From: Chelativorans sp. ZYF759
GTDB lineage: Bacteria > Pseudomonadota > Alphaproteobacteria > Rhizobiales > Rhizobiaceae
Length of the DNA stretch: 64,000 nucleotides
NCBI RefSeq assembly: GCF_012911015.1
Contig: NZ_WVVV01000010.1
Span: 1-64,000 of the forward strand
Direction of reading: 5' to 3'
The notes beneath the pieces are model-generated. The model had not been told where the DNA came from. It worked only from the letters and a program-made list of their open reading frames with translations, and searched no databases. Made by a program: the position numbers and the translations under genes. Shown here piece by piece: positions 1 through 8,431 of the stretch (its first letter is position 1; every line of letters starts with the position of its first letter).

Positions 1-804
1 TCCTTGGCCAATGAGGTCAGCAGCTTCATCATGATCTCGACCGACAAGGTGGTGAATCCGACCAATGTGATGGGTGCCTCCAAGCGCGCGGCCGAAAGCT
101 ACTGCCAGGCGCTCGACGTCCTTTCGACGAAGACCCGGTTCAAAACCGTCCGGTTCGGGAACGTGCTGGGATCCAACGGCTCGGTCGTCCCGCGTTTCCA
201 GAAACAGATCGAGGCGGGCGGCCCGGTCACCGTCACGCATCCCAACGTCATGCGTTTCTTCATGACCATTCCCGAAGCCGTCAGTCTCGTGCTTCACGCC
301 TGTGCGCATGCGGAGAGCAAGGAGTCGGAACGCGGCAAGATCATGGTCCTGGACATGGGCAAGCCGGTGCGCATCGCCGACCTCGCCGCCCGGATGGTCC
401 AGCTCGCCGGATTCCGTCCGGGCATCGACATCGACATCGTCTATTCCGGGCTGCGTCCGGGCGAAAAGCTGGTCGAGGAACTGTTCGATCCGAGCGAGGC
501 GCGCAATGGCCAGACCGAAGAGGGCTATATGCTGGCCGCGCCGCGCTTCGCCGACCGCAAGCTGTTGTCGGAGACGTTCCGCAAGATCGAGGAGCACGCC
601 GCCGCCGAACAAACCGAGCGTGCCATGCGGCTTCTCGAACATGTTGTCCCCGAATTCCGCCGGTGGGTTCGCGAAAGGCAGGGGGACGAGGTTTCGGCAA
701 AACCGACCGATGGCATCATCACCATCGACAAAAGGCTTGGTGAAACCAGCCGACCGGCGGGCGAGGGCGTCACGCCGACTTCGCCACCACCGGCCCAGGT
801 GTAA
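1..804 (+). CDS. CapD/WbpM/FlaA1-type NDP-sugar dehydratase/epimerase, C-terminal part
   Basis: This is the C-terminal 267 residues of a polysaccharide biosynthesis protein whose start lies before the window. The family are membrane-anchored, NAD-dependent UDP-sugar 4,6-dehydratases or epimerases that make nucleotide sugars for O-antigen, capsule or exopolysaccharide. The segment begins just before the active-site region: [21 protein letters not shown] carries the Met-x-x-x-Lys that replaces the usual Tyr-x-x-x-Lys in this family. It is followed by [16 protein letters not shown] and by [10 protein letters not shown], both typical. The last 60 residues are poorly conserved. A glycosyl-1-phosphate transferase, an epimerase and a DegT aminotransferase follow, so the window opens inside a surface polysaccharide locus. 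Substrate cannot be told. Confidence 0.9.
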   Translation, partial: SLANEVSSFIMISTDKVVNPTNVMGASKRAAESYCQALDVLSTKTRFKTVRFGNVLGSNGSVVPRFQKQIEAGGPVTVTHPNVMRFFMTIPEAVSLVLHACAHAESKESERGKIMVLDMGKPVRIADLAARMVQLAGFRPGIDIDIVYSGLRPGEKLVEELFDPSEARNGQTEEGYMLAAPRFADRKLLSETFRKIEEHAAAEQTERAMRLLEHVVPEFRRWVRERQGDEVSAKPTDGIITIDKRLGETSRPAGEGVTPTSPPPAQV

Positions 805-829
805 CGCCAACCATTGAAGCGCGGCGTCC

Positions 830-1384
830 CTAGTGGCGCACGCGGTCACCGCGTCCAGCGCCGATCAGCGTGGCCAGAATAAGCCGCAGATCCTCCAGTA
901 TCGAAACGCGCTCGAGATAGGCGGCATCAGCCTCCGCCAGACGTTTGGGATCGGACATGTCGATGCCGGCGACTTGGGCGACGCCGGTTATGCCGGGCCG
1001 AAGTGCATAGAGACCCCGTTCCCGCCGCGCCTGAATGAGTTCCACCTGTGAGGGCAGGCACGGCCTGGGTCCCACGAAGCTCATCTCGCCCCTTATGATG
1101 TTCCACAATTGGGGAAGCTCATCGAGTTTCAGCCGTCGTAGCCATCTGCCGATTGGCGTCACTGCAGAGGCGGGTGTCTCGTGACTCGGAGCGACGCGTG
1201 TCTCGACATGCATCGTCCTCAGCTTGAGACAGGTGAAGGGCTCTTCGTCCCGGCCAATGCGGGTCTGGCGCAGGATCATAGGTCCCGGGGATGTGAGGCG
1301 AATGGCCAGCATGCAGATCAGCACGACGGGTGCGGCCAAGGGCAATCCCACAACCGCCAGGAAGAGGTCCAGACCCCGCTTCAT
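830..1384 (-). CDS. Initiating sugar-phosphate (polyprenyl glycosyl-1-phosphate) transferase
   Basis: A 184-residue monotopic membrane enzyme that would transfer a sugar 1-phosphate from UDP-sugar to undecaprenyl phosphate, the first committed step of repeat-unit assembly. The protein is the short, PglC-like form with only the catalytic domain. One hydrophobic re-entrant segment spans residues 5-30. KLRTM is at 54-58, the catalytic pair Asp88-Glu89 lies in LKLDELPQLWN, and SFVGPRP is at 102-108. The start is ATG at 1384, chosen because it overlaps the stop of the upstream epimerase gene as ATGA (1381-1384), implying translational coupling. Longer reading upstream in this frame is only the epimerase gene out of frame. 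Confidence 0.93.
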   Translation of the reverse strand: MKRGLDLFLAVVGLPLAAPVVLICMLAIRLTSPGPMILRQTRIGRDEEPFTCLKLRTMHVETRVAPSHETPASAVTPIGRWLRRLKLDELPQLWNIIRGEMSFVGPRPCLPSQVELIQARRERGLYALRPGITGVAQVAGIDMSDPKRLAEADAAYLERVSILEDLRLILATLIGAGRGDRVRH

Positions 1385-2388
1385 GAATGCGACCCATCTG
1401 GGGAGGCGGCCCTTTGACGGATGAATCCGGCGCCGGAGAGACGAATGCTCGCGCGCAGGTCTTCCGTGCTGCCATCGAAACCGAATGTCTGCAGATACCG
1501 TGTGTCGTCCACCACGAGATTGCCCAGCAGTCCATCCGCGCGGCGACCGCCGCCGATCGCCCCAAAAACCATGCGTATCAGGGATGGGGGACACGGAAGC
1601 AGTCTCGGGCCCATCTGCATGCCGGCGCGAAGTTCGGTCACGATATCTCTCAGAGAGGCGGGCATATCTTCCGCAACACAGTAATTGCCCGCAGTCTCGA
1701 TCGGCCATTCGCGGTTGCAGAGCTCGCTGACCCGGGCGGCCAATGCCTGGACACTGATCAGCGACCGCCTGTTGTCGACACTGCGAAACGGCAGAGGCGC
1801 GCCACTGGCAGCCAGGCGCTGCAGCGCACGCCAGTTCCCGGGCGCATCGGCACCGATGATCAGCGGCGGACGCAGCGATATGGCCACCATGCCGCCCCGT
1901 TCGGCCGCCAGTGCTTGCTCGGCTTCCAGTTTCGAGCGCCCATAGGCCGTGTCGGGGCGCCATCCCGACGTCGCGTCGTCGACGACTACCCCAGCCGCAT
2001 TTGGCGTGACCGCGGCAAGGCTGCTGATGTGGATGAAGTTCGCAATGCCGGCATTGCGCGCCGCACGAGCGAGATGCGCGGTCGCGGCTGCATTCGCGCG
2101 CATGAAGGCGGTTTCCGCTTCCGTTCCCTTGCCTGGTGCGAGATGGGCGAGCCCGGCCGCGTGAACCACCGAGCGGTGACCCGAGACAAGCTTCTCCAGC
2201 CCGCTCGCATTCTCGATCGGACCGGTCGTGAGAAGCGTCAGGCGCGGGTCGGACCACAAACGCTGGGGGCAGGTTCGCCGGTCACGTATGGCCAGTGTAA
2301 GAGAGAAGCCGTCCTCCAGCAGCCGGGCCACGAGATGGCGGCCAACAAATCCGGTGGCTCCGGTGAGGAAGATGTGCGACCCGCTCAT
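1381..2388 (-). CDS. NAD-dependent epimerase/dehydratase (extended SDR, sugar nucleotide)
   Basis: A 335-residue extended short-chain dehydrogenase, probably a UDP-GlcNAc/UDP-hexose 4-epimerase or a ketosugar reductase that supplies the transferase encoded next. The dinucleotide-binding motif GATGFVG is at residues 10-16, SS at 122-123, and the catalytic Tyr149-x-x-x-Lys153 lies in AYGRSKLEAE. In many polysaccharide loci such an epimerase is paired with the initiating transferase, and here the two genes overlap by four bases. It is transcribed divergently from the aminotransferase gene at 2537, with about 140 bp between them. The exact substrate is inferred only at family level. Confidence 0.9.
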   Translation of the reverse strand: MSGSHIFLTGATGFVGRHLVARLLEDGFSLTLAIRDRRTCPQRLWSDPRLTLLTTGPIENASGLEKLVSGHRSVVHAAGLAHLAPGKGTEAETAFMRANAAATAHLARAARNAGIANFIHISSLAAVTPNAAGVVVDDATSGWRPDTAYGRSKLEAEQALAAERGGMVAISLRPPLIIGADAPGNWRALQRLAASGAPLPFRSVDNRRSLISVQALAARVSELCNREWPIETAGNYCVAEDMPASLRDIVTELRAGMQMGPRLLPCPPSLIRMVFGAIGGGRRADGLLGNLVVDDTRYLQTFGFDGSTEDLRASIRLSGAGFIRQRAASPDGSHS

Positions 2389-2536
2389 GGCTGAGAGTTA
2401 TTCGTCGCTGCCGCCGCGCCTGTCAATCGAACGCGGCCGACGGCCCGCGTTGCCTTGACCTGATGCTTGTTGTATTCCACCGGCCGGCCTCGCAGGCGCA
2501 CGCCCGCGAGAGCATCCCCAGCAGCGGATGATTTTA

Positions 2537-3655
2537 ATGACCCTTCCTTTCATCGATCTCGGCGCCCAGCAGGCGCGCCTTCGGCCCGCTCTCGACCAGG
2601 CCATTGCCCGTGTTCTCGATGGCGGGCAATACGTCATGGGCCCCGAAGTGGGGAAGCTGGAAAAGCAACTGGCCGCCTTCTGTGGCGCGCGCCATGCGCT
2701 GGGCTGCGCCAACGGGACGGATTCGTTGCAGCTGGCCCTGATGGCGCTCGGCGTGAAGCAGGGAGATGCCGTCTTTGTCCCCACTTTCACCTTTGCTGCC
2801 ACCGCGGAAGTGGTAGCGCTTGTCGGGGCGACGCCGGTTCTCGTGGATGTCCGCTCCGACACCTTCAACATGGATTCCGAGAGCCTCAAACGCGCCATCG
2901 GCGCCGCGCGCGACACGGGCCTCAACCCGGCCTGCGTGATCCCCGTCGATCTTTTCGGCCTGCCGGCCGATTATGACGAACTCACCGCCATTGCCCGCGA
3001 GAATCGCATGAGCGTGATCAGTGACAGCGCGCAAGGGTTCGGCGCCAGCTATAACGGCCGTATCACTGGCTCGATCGGCGACATCGCAACCACATCCTTC
3101 TTTCCGGCCAAGCCGCTCGGCTGTTACGGCGATGGTGGCGCGGTCTTCACCGAAAGCGACGAATTGGCCGAACTCATCGATTCGTTGCGCAACCACGGCA
3201 AGGGGACGCACCGCTACCTCTACGATCGTGTCGGCATCAACAGCCGCCTCGACACGCTTCAGGCGGCGATCCTGATCGAAAAGCTGGCGGTCTACGCCGA
3301 TGAGATCGAGAAGCGGCAGGAGGTGGCGTTACGCTACACCAATGCGTTGTCGAACCGCTTCGAGACGCCACACATCCCCGATGGGCTGACGAGCGTCTGG
3401 GCGCAATACACCATCAAGACACGGTCGCGCGAAGAACGCGATGCACTTCAGGCCCGCGCCACGGCTGCCGGGATTCCGACCGTCGTGTACTATCCACTCT
3501 CCCTGCACAGGCAGAAGGCCTATCAGGACTGTCCGATCGACCCGGCCGGGCTTGCCGTCAGCGACGATCTGGCCGAGCGCGTTGTCAGCCTCCCGATGCA
3601 CGCCTACCTTCAGGCCGAGGATCAGGAACGCGTGATCGCCGCGGTGATCGGCTGA
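2537..3655 (+). CDS. DegT/DnrJ/EryC1/StrS family sugar aminotransferase
   Basis: A 372-residue PLP-dependent aminotransferase that would aminate a keto-sugar nucleotide, as WbpE or PseC do. The internal aldimine lysine is Lys192 in SFFPAKPLG, the hallmark of this family. CANGTDSLQLAL (residues 57-68) and VPTFTFAATA (81-90) are further family motifs. The start could be ATG 2528 or ATG 2537. I prefer 2537 because homologues begin close to the PFIDLGAQQ segment, although neither start has a strong ribosome binding site. The gene lies beside the epimerase/transferase pair and fits synthesis of an amino sugar for a surface glycan. It is followed closely by convergent gshA. Confidence 0.92.
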   Translation: MTLPFIDLGAQQARLRPALDQAIARVLDGGQYVMGPEVGKLEKQLAAFCGARHALGCANGTDSLQLALMALGVKQGDAVFVPTFTFAATAEVVALVGATPVLVDVRSDTFNMDSESLKRAIGAARDTGLNPACVIPVDLFGLPADYDELTAIARENRMSVISDSAQGFGASYNGRITGSIGDIATTSFFPAKPLGCYGDGGAVFTESDELAELIDSLRNHGKGTHRYLYDRVGINSRLDTLQAAILIEKLAVYADEIEKRQEVALRYTNALSNRFETPHIPDGLTSVWAQYTIKTRSREERDALQARATAAGIPTVVYYPLSLHRQKAYQDCPIDPAGLAVSDDLAERVVSLPMHAYLQAEDQERVIAAVIG

Positions 3656-3684
3656 ACCGCCGGCTGCGCGCCGACGCGCCATGA

Positions 3685-5058
3685 TCAATAGGCGTATTCG
3701 AGGAAGACGGGCTCGATGGAGCCGCCCCAGCGCGTGTGGAAAGCGCGCACCATCTCCTGGGCGCTGGTCGTCCCGCGCGCGACCGCCTCTTCGAGCGGCG
3801 CAAGAAAGCCGGTCTCGTCGACGCCCTCGTTGTTGACGCGGTTGCGATTGGTAAGTCCGAGACGGGATATCTCCAGCACCTCCCGCGCAATCTCATTGAG
3901 CCGGCGGTTGCGAAAGGCCGTGTCGAGCCCTTCGACCGGTACCGCGTTGCGCATGGCCTCGACCTCCTCGACCGACCAGTCGCGGGTCAGTTCCTCGGCC
4001 TGGCCGAGCGCCTCGTCGTCATAGAGAAGCCCTACCCAGAATGCCGGCAGCGCGCAGATACGCCGCCACGGACCGCCATCCGCCCCGCGCATTTCGAGAA
4101 ACCGCTTCAGCCTGACATCCGGGAACATTGTCGACAGATGGTTTGCCCAGTCTCCCATAGTGGGCGTGCCGTCGGGCACCGTGTCCTTCAGCGCGCCGGC
4201 CATGAACTGGCGGAAGGTGACGTGGGTGCAATCGAAATAGCGGCCATCGCGGATGAGGAAATACATCGGCACGTCGAGCGCCCATTCGACATAGTCGGAA
4301 AAGCCGAAACCGGGCGAAAAGACGAAGGGCAACAGGCCCGATCGCTGGTTGTCGGTGTCGCGCCAGATATCGCCGCGCCAGGACTGCAGCCCGTTCGGAC
4401 GGCCTTCCGTAAAGGGCGAATTGGCAAACAGCGCGGTCGACAGCGGCTGCAGCTTCATCGACACCTGCATCTTGCGGCGCATGTCGGCTTCCGACTCGAA
4501 GTCGAGATTCACCTGGATCGTGCAGGTGCGATACATCATGTCGAGGCCCTGCGTGCCGACCTTGGGCATGTAGGCGGTCATGATGTCATAGCGCGATTTC
4601 GGCATTCGCGGTGTTTCGGCCAGCGTCCATTTCGGGCTGCCGCCAAGCCCGAGGAAGCGGATGCCGAGCGGCTCGGCGATCTGGCGAAGCTGCGCCAGAT
4701 GGGCGTTGCCCTCGCGGCAGGTCTGGTGAAGCGTCTCGACCGGCGCGCCCGACAGTTCGAACTGGCCGCCGGGCTCCAGGCTGATGGCACCCTGCCCGGT
4801 AGGTTCGACCAGGCCGATGACATGGCCGGCATCGATGATCGGATCCCAGCCGAGCGTTTTCTGCATGCCCTCGAGCAGCGCCTTGATGCCCCTGTCGCCG
4901 CCATAGGGGACAGGGCTGTTGCCGTCGACATAGAAAGGGAATTTCTCGTGCTCGGTGCCGATCCGCCATTGATCGCGCGGCTTGCAGCCTTCGGCCATGT
5001 ATTCGACCAGTTCGTCCTGGCTGTCGATCGCCCGGGAGTCGGTGGTATCGCGCGCCAT
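3685..5058 (-). CDS. gshA: Glutamate-cysteine ligase
   Basis: A 457-residue enzyme of the plant/alphaproteobacterial type of glutamate-cysteine ligase, catalysing ATP-dependent formation of gamma-glutamylcysteine, the first step of glutathione synthesis, in the cytoplasm. Recognisable segments are GTEHEKFPFY near residue 40, LEPGGQFELSGAP near 95-108 and MYRTCTIQVNLDFESEADM in the middle. The length matches the family. rsmE lies 127 bp upstream on the same strand, an arrangement common in rhizobia, so the two may be co-transcribed. No second glutathione gene is in the window. Confidence 0.95.
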   Translation of the reverse strand: MARDTTDSRAIDSQDELVEYMAEGCKPRDQWRIGTEHEKFPFYVDGNSPVPYGGDRGIKALLEGMQKTLGWDPIIDAGHVIGLVEPTGQGAISLEPGGQFELSGAPVETLHQTCREGNAHLAQLRQIAEPLGIRFLGLGGSPKWTLAETPRMPKSRYDIMTAYMPKVGTQGLDMMYRTCTIQVNLDFESEADMRRKMQVSMKLQPLSTALFANSPFTEGRPNGLQSWRGDIWRDTDNQRSGLLPFVFSPGFGFSDYVEWALDVPMYFLIRDGRYFDCTHVTFRQFMAGALKDTVPDGTPTMGDWANHLSTMFPDVRLKRFLEMRGADGGPWRRICALPAFWVGLLYDDEALGQAEELTRDWSVEEVEAMRNAVPVEGLDTAFRNRRLNEIAREVLEISRLGLTNRNRVNNEGVDETGFLAPLEEAVARGTTSAQEMVRAFHTRWGGSIEPVFLEYAY

Positions 5059-5185
5059 CAGGAAACCTCTCGAAGCGGCCGGCGAAAGCCTGGGAGCGCG
5101 CTTGATGGACGAAAGCGCAGCGCGCGATCAAGCGAAAAATTGTGACACATCATCAAGCCTTGCTGAACGGGAAGGGCCAGGAAGC

Positions 5186-5920
5186 CTACCAGTCGCCGAT
5201 GGTAGCCTGGATAAGTGCCAGCGCGGCGACCGCCGCGGTGTCGGCGCGCAGGATGCGGGGTCCGAGCGGGATGGCCGTGACGTAGGGCAATGCGTGCAAC
5301 TGGCGGCGCTCTTCGTCGGAGAAACCGCCTTCCGGCCCGACGATCAGGCCGAGCTTGCGCTTCCCGATGGTCTTGAGGATCGGCAGCGGATTGTTCGTGC
5401 CACTCGCCTCGTCGCAGAAGATCAGACTGCGGTCGGGATCCCAGTCGGCCAGCAAGCGGTCGAACTTCACCATCTCCCGGACCGGCGGGACGGCCAGGAT
5501 GCCACATTGCTCGGCGGCCTCCAGCGCGTTCGCCTCCAGCCTTTCGCGCCCGATCTTCGAGAGTTGGGTATGGTGAGTCTGCACGGGCTGCAGCACGCCG
5601 GCGCCCATCTCGACAGCCTTCTGCACCAGATAGTCGAGCCGACCGGCCTTGATCGGCGCGAAGGCATAGACGAGATCGGGCGGGGAGGGCTGGGGACATG
5701 TCTGCTCGACGATGTCGAGAGAAACCGTCTTCTTCTCCAGCACAGCGATCCGGGCCAGCCACTCGCCGTGGCGGCCGTTGAAGAGCAGCACGTCTGCACC
5801 CTCGCGCATGCGCAGGACGGTGCCGAGATAATGAGCCTGTTCGCGACCAAGGCTGATCGTCCCGCCACTTGCGAGATCGCCCTCAACGAAAAGCCGCTGC
5901 ATCTTGTAGTTGGCGCGCAT
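5186..5920 (-). CDS. rsmE: 16S rRNA (uracil1498-N3)-methyltransferase
   Basis: A 244-residue SPOUT-fold methyltransferase that methylates N3 of U1498 in 16S rRNA. It has an N-terminal PUA-like region and the knotted SAM-binding C-terminus, seen as [14 protein letters not shown] and [16 protein letters not shown]. The start is placed at ATG 5920 ([11 protein letters not shown]). A longer reading to 6007 exists, but the extra 29 residues do not look like RsmE, and the family length is about 240. The next gene upstream ends at 5952. Confidence 0.93.
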   Translation of the reverse strand: MRANYKMQRLFVEGDLASGGTISLGREQAHYLGTVLRMREGADVLLFNGRHGEWLARIAVLEKKTVSLDIVEQTCPQPSPPDLVYAFAPIKAGRLDYLVQKAVEMGAGVLQPVQTHHTQLSKIGRERLEANALEAAEQCGILAVPPVREMVKFDRLLADWDPDRSLIFCDEASGTNNPLPILKTIGKRKLGLIVGPEGGFSDEERRQLHALPYVTAIPLGPRILRADTAAVAALALIQATIGDW

Positions 5921-5951
5921 GCGGGGCACATGCGCGAGGAGAGGCTCCCGG

Positions 5952-6599
5952 TCAAGCCCGAGCCGTCTCGTGCCAGACCGGCCGATAGCCGCTGCGAAGA
6001 GCCGCAAGCGTCGAGACCGGCGTCAGAAGGCGGATGTCCGACGGTTCCACGTCCGATACGTCCACGCGGCGCAAATAGCCCTCATGGGACCATCGCAGGA
6101 GCCTGCCGCCGCGCACGGCGAAGGGGTGGCTGCCAACTGCAATCATTGCCCCGTCGGGCAGCGAGACGACATCTCCAGGCTTCACGACCGGACCCTGCCC
6201 GCCCGAAACGAGCCTTTCGCCATGCAGCTTTCTGTCCAGATCCGGCAGTCGCAGTTGCGGCTCGTCAACACCGATCCGGCAGTCCGCCACGAACGCCTTT
6301 GCGGCCTCACGTCGACAGGCAAAGCACGGCCGGTGCCCCGCCGCGAGCGCGGTCACCTCGTCCAGGAAGAACAGTTCGGTCCACCCCGTGCCACCACCAG
6401 GGCCGTTCCTGCCCCAGACATCGCGCCGTCTGCCCTTCCAGTGCAGATTGCAGATGATCCACGCCCTGGTCGTCCAGCGCCGTTGCAAGAGGGTGCGGGT
6501 ATCGGGATCGTGGATGATCCCGCGATTGCCCGTGAACAACCCTCGCGCCGGCGTGGTGCTCAGCATGCCGAACGGGTCGACCCTGTTGCAAAGTGGCAT
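5952..6599 (-). CDS. Conserved hypothetical protein with CxxC motif
   Basis: A 215-residue soluble protein that I recognise only as a conserved protein of unknown function, with no domain I can name. It begins with CNRVDPFG and [11 protein letters not shown], has a Trp/Arg-rich stretch ([19 protein letters not shown]), then [23 protein letters not shown] near residues 93-115. The last contains a Cys-x-x-Cys pair that could bind a metal. The C-terminal third has short beta-rich segments. No signal peptide or membrane segment is seen. The gene ends 31 bases before the rsmE start and may share its transcript. Confidence 0.75.
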   Translation of the reverse strand: MPLCNRVDPFGMLSTTPARGLFTGNRGIIHDPDTRTLLQRRWTTRAWIICNLHWKGRRRDVWGRNGPGGGTGWTELFFLDEVTALAAGHRPCFACRREAAKAFVADCRIGVDEPQLRLPDLDRKLHGERLVSGGQGPVVKPGDVVSLPDGAMIAVGSHPFAVRGGRLLRWSHEGYLRRVDVSDVEPSDIRLLTPVSTLAALRSGYRPVWHETARA

Positions 6600-6790
6600 G
6601 GTGCGGAACTCTTCCTCAAGGGCGTTGCAATTCTGCCACTCGACTTCTCAATCGCGCTCGCGACCCGTGCAACGGCTGGTGTTTCGGGCGCCGGCAACAT
6701 AGATACCGCGACGCTTCGGGTCGGGTTTGTCCGGCTGCGGGGCGCTTTCCAAAGCCCAACCATCGGAACCAGCCTGTGCCGGGCACGTTG

Positions 6791-6844
6791 AACCGGCAAG
6801 CAAGTGACAACCGGCAACCAAATGGTAACCGGTCGGTGACAATG
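6791..6844. repeat. Three imperfect 18-bp tandem repeats
   Basis: The hexamer AACCGG begins at 6791, 6809 and 6827, exactly 18 bp apart, and the flanking bases are partly conserved (AACCGGCAAGCAAG, AACCGGCAACCAAAT, AACCGGTCGGTGACA). The repeats lie between a minus-strand gene starting at 6599 and a small plus-strand gene starting at 6871. They could be operator iterons or just a slipped duplication. No function can be assigned from the sequence. Confidence 0.55.
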
Positions 6845-6870
6845 GTAGACCAAATTTTAACGAGATCGAA

Positions 6871-7011
6871 ATGACCCCCGTTCGAGCAGCCTTCCTTTCC
6901 TTGTTCATGCTTTCCGGCATCGTGCTGTGGGGAGCTGGCATCTATTCCGCCGACGCGGCAGGCGAGCATCTGGTCATCGACGGCTACGGCGTATCCGCTA
7001 CCACGCGCTGA
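6871..7011 (+). CDS. Small hypothetical membrane or secreted peptide, 46 residues
   Basis: This short reading frame encodes MTPVRAAFLSLFMLSGIVLW as its first 20 residues, which form one hydrophobic helix (about residues 6-25), and continues with YSADAAGEHLVIDGYGVSATTR. It looks like a single-pass membrane peptide or a cleaved signal sequence with a 20-residue tail. The ATG at 6871 has only a weak purine stretch upstream (GAGATCGAA). It sits alone between divergent and convergent neighbours and ends five bases before the stop of the phosphatase gene on the other strand. I do not recognise a family. Confidence 0.5.
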   Translation: MTPVRAAFLSLFMLSGIVLWGAGIYSADAAGEHLVIDGYGVSATTR

Positions 7012-7015
7012 GCGC

Positions 7016-7756
7016 TCATAGCGGCTCCGTCTGGATGAGCCGCTTTTCTTTCCCTTCGAATACCATCGAAGTCAGTATTCCGCTCTCATAGGCAAGCGTG
7101 TCCAGATTGACGCGGTTGGGCAGAATGTCCGGCGCGCCGACGGGTGTATGCCCATGGACGATCACCTTCGGATGCAGCGCCTCGTGCCGATGGAACTCCT
7201 TGCGTATCCATACGAGGTCGTCGGGGCTTTGCGCTTCGAGCGCTATGCCGGGGCGGATTCCGGCATGGCACAGGAAGAAGTCCCCATATGCCGACGAATA
7301 GGGCAGCGTATCCAGAAATTCCAAATGGCTTTCCGGTATCGCCGATCGCAAGGCGGCATGGGCCTGAGCCGCGTCGGCATAGGCACCGAGATCGACGCCA
7401 TATGACAGGGCGTTTTCGCGGCCGCCGAAATTGATGAAGTTCGCCCACTCCGAAATGTCTTTCAGGAAAAAGGCGAACCGCTCGTCGTGGTTTCCCATCA
7501 GCGCGACATGCCGAGCGTCGTCGGCAATGCGCTCCAGCAGGAAGTCGATGACGCCTTTGCTGTCGGAACCGCGGTCGACATAGTCGCCGAGATGGACGAC
7601 CCGCCAATCAGACGGGCGGTCGCGCAGCAGTTCCGCATCGATGCGTTCGTGGATACGCTTGAGAAGATCCGCGCGCCCGTGCACGTCGCCGATCGCATAA
7701 AGCCGCATGCCGTCCGGCGCCGCAGCGTCCGCGAAATGGATGCCTGGCACCGACAT
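7016..7756 (-). CDS. Metallophosphoesterase (PPP-type serine/threonine phosphatase-like)
   Basis: A 246-residue calcineurin-like phosphoesterase with all signature blocks of the PPP family: GDVHGR (residues 23-28), GDYVDRGSDS, GNHDE, HAGIRPG and HGHTPVG. These supply the Asp/His/Asn ligands of a two-metal centre. Such small bacterial enzymes hydrolyse phosphoproteins or diadenosine polyphosphates; the substrate here is unknown. Its ATG (7754-7756) abuts the stop codon of lutC, so it is the fourth gene of the lut operon. That is an unusual partner for lactate utilisation genes. Confidence 0.9.
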   Translation of the reverse strand: MSVPGIHFADAAAPDGMRLYAIGDVHGRADLLKRIHERIDAELLRDRPSDWRVVHLGDYVDRGSDSKGVIDFLLERIADDARHVALMGNHDERFAFFLKDISEWANFINFGGRENALSYGVDLGAYADAAQAHAALRSAIPESHLEFLDTLPYSSAYGDFFLCHAGIRPGIALEAQSPDDLVWIRKEFHRHEALHPKVIVHGHTPVGAPDILPNRVNLDTLAYESGILTSMVFEGKEKRLIQTEPL

Positions 7757-8431
7757 TCAGCCCTCCACCACGATCAGATGCAGCGATCGCGGGCCATGGG
7801 CTCCCAGGAGCAGCCTCTGCTCGATGTCGGCCGATCGTGACGGCCCGGTGATCATGTTGACCGTTCGCGGCATTTCTCCGCGCCCGAACTTGCGACGGAC
7901 CCGACCCAGCGCCGTCTCCAGGTCGCCCACGATATCCTTGGCCTCGATCACCACGATATGGTGTTCCGGCAGGAAGTTCACGGTGGTCGGGTTGTCCGCC
8001 CCGGAATGCAGAACCACGCTTCCCGTTTCCGCGATGCCAGCAAAGGCATGGCTGACGCCGGTCAGATCGTCCCCGTCGGAGGCGCCATATCGAACCGTCA
8101 GCGACCTCTGTCGTTGCCAGGGCATGGCTTTCAGACGGCGGTCGGAGCCCATGCGCAGCTCGGCCGGCAGGTTCTTGGCCCGCAGATAGGCAGCCACCGC
8201 TGCCGGTACGCCCTCGGGTCCCCTTACCTTCACGAGCGTGGCATGCACCGCCTCCGCTTCGGTGCAGAAGAGATGCAGTTTTTCTGCTGCGCTGCCCTGA
8301 CCGCGCGCCGGGATGACCCCTTTCGGGGGGCGGGCAAGCCTCTTCTCGACGGCTTGAAGACGCATTGCGTCGTCGCTGTCGGCGCCAAGCGCGCGGCGGA
8401 CCCTTCCCAGAATGGCGTCGCGACCGCTCAT
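7757..8431 (-). CDS. lutC: Lactate utilisation protein C (LUD domain)
   Basis: A 224-residue LUD-domain protein, the YkgG/LutC member of the LutABC complex that oxidises L-lactate to pyruvate with electrons passing to Fe-S centres. The typical core DDLTGVSHAFAGIAETGSVV and the following PEHHIVVIEAKDIVG segment are present. Its ATG overlaps the lutB stop by four bases (8428-8431), and the phosphatase gene follows with no gap. LutC on its own has no obvious cofactor site, as usual. Confidence 0.92.
   Translation of the reverse strand: MSGRDAILGRVRRALGADSDDAMRLQAVEKRLARPPKGVIPARGQGSAAEKLHLFCTEAEAVHATLVKVRGPEGVPAAVAAYLRAKNLPAELRMGSDRRLKAMPWQRQRSLTVRYGASDGDDLTGVSHAFAGIAETGSVVLHSGADNPTTVNFLPEHHIVVIEAKDIVGDLETALGRVRRKFGRGEMPRTVNMITGPSRSADIEQRLLLGAHGPRSLHLIVVEG

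Noticed and set aside
3736-5145. Long plus-strand reading frame of 469 codons opposite gshA
   Set aside because: It is the antisense shadow of a clear glutamate-cysteine ligase. Composition is typical of high-GC antisense frames, and no domain is recognisable.
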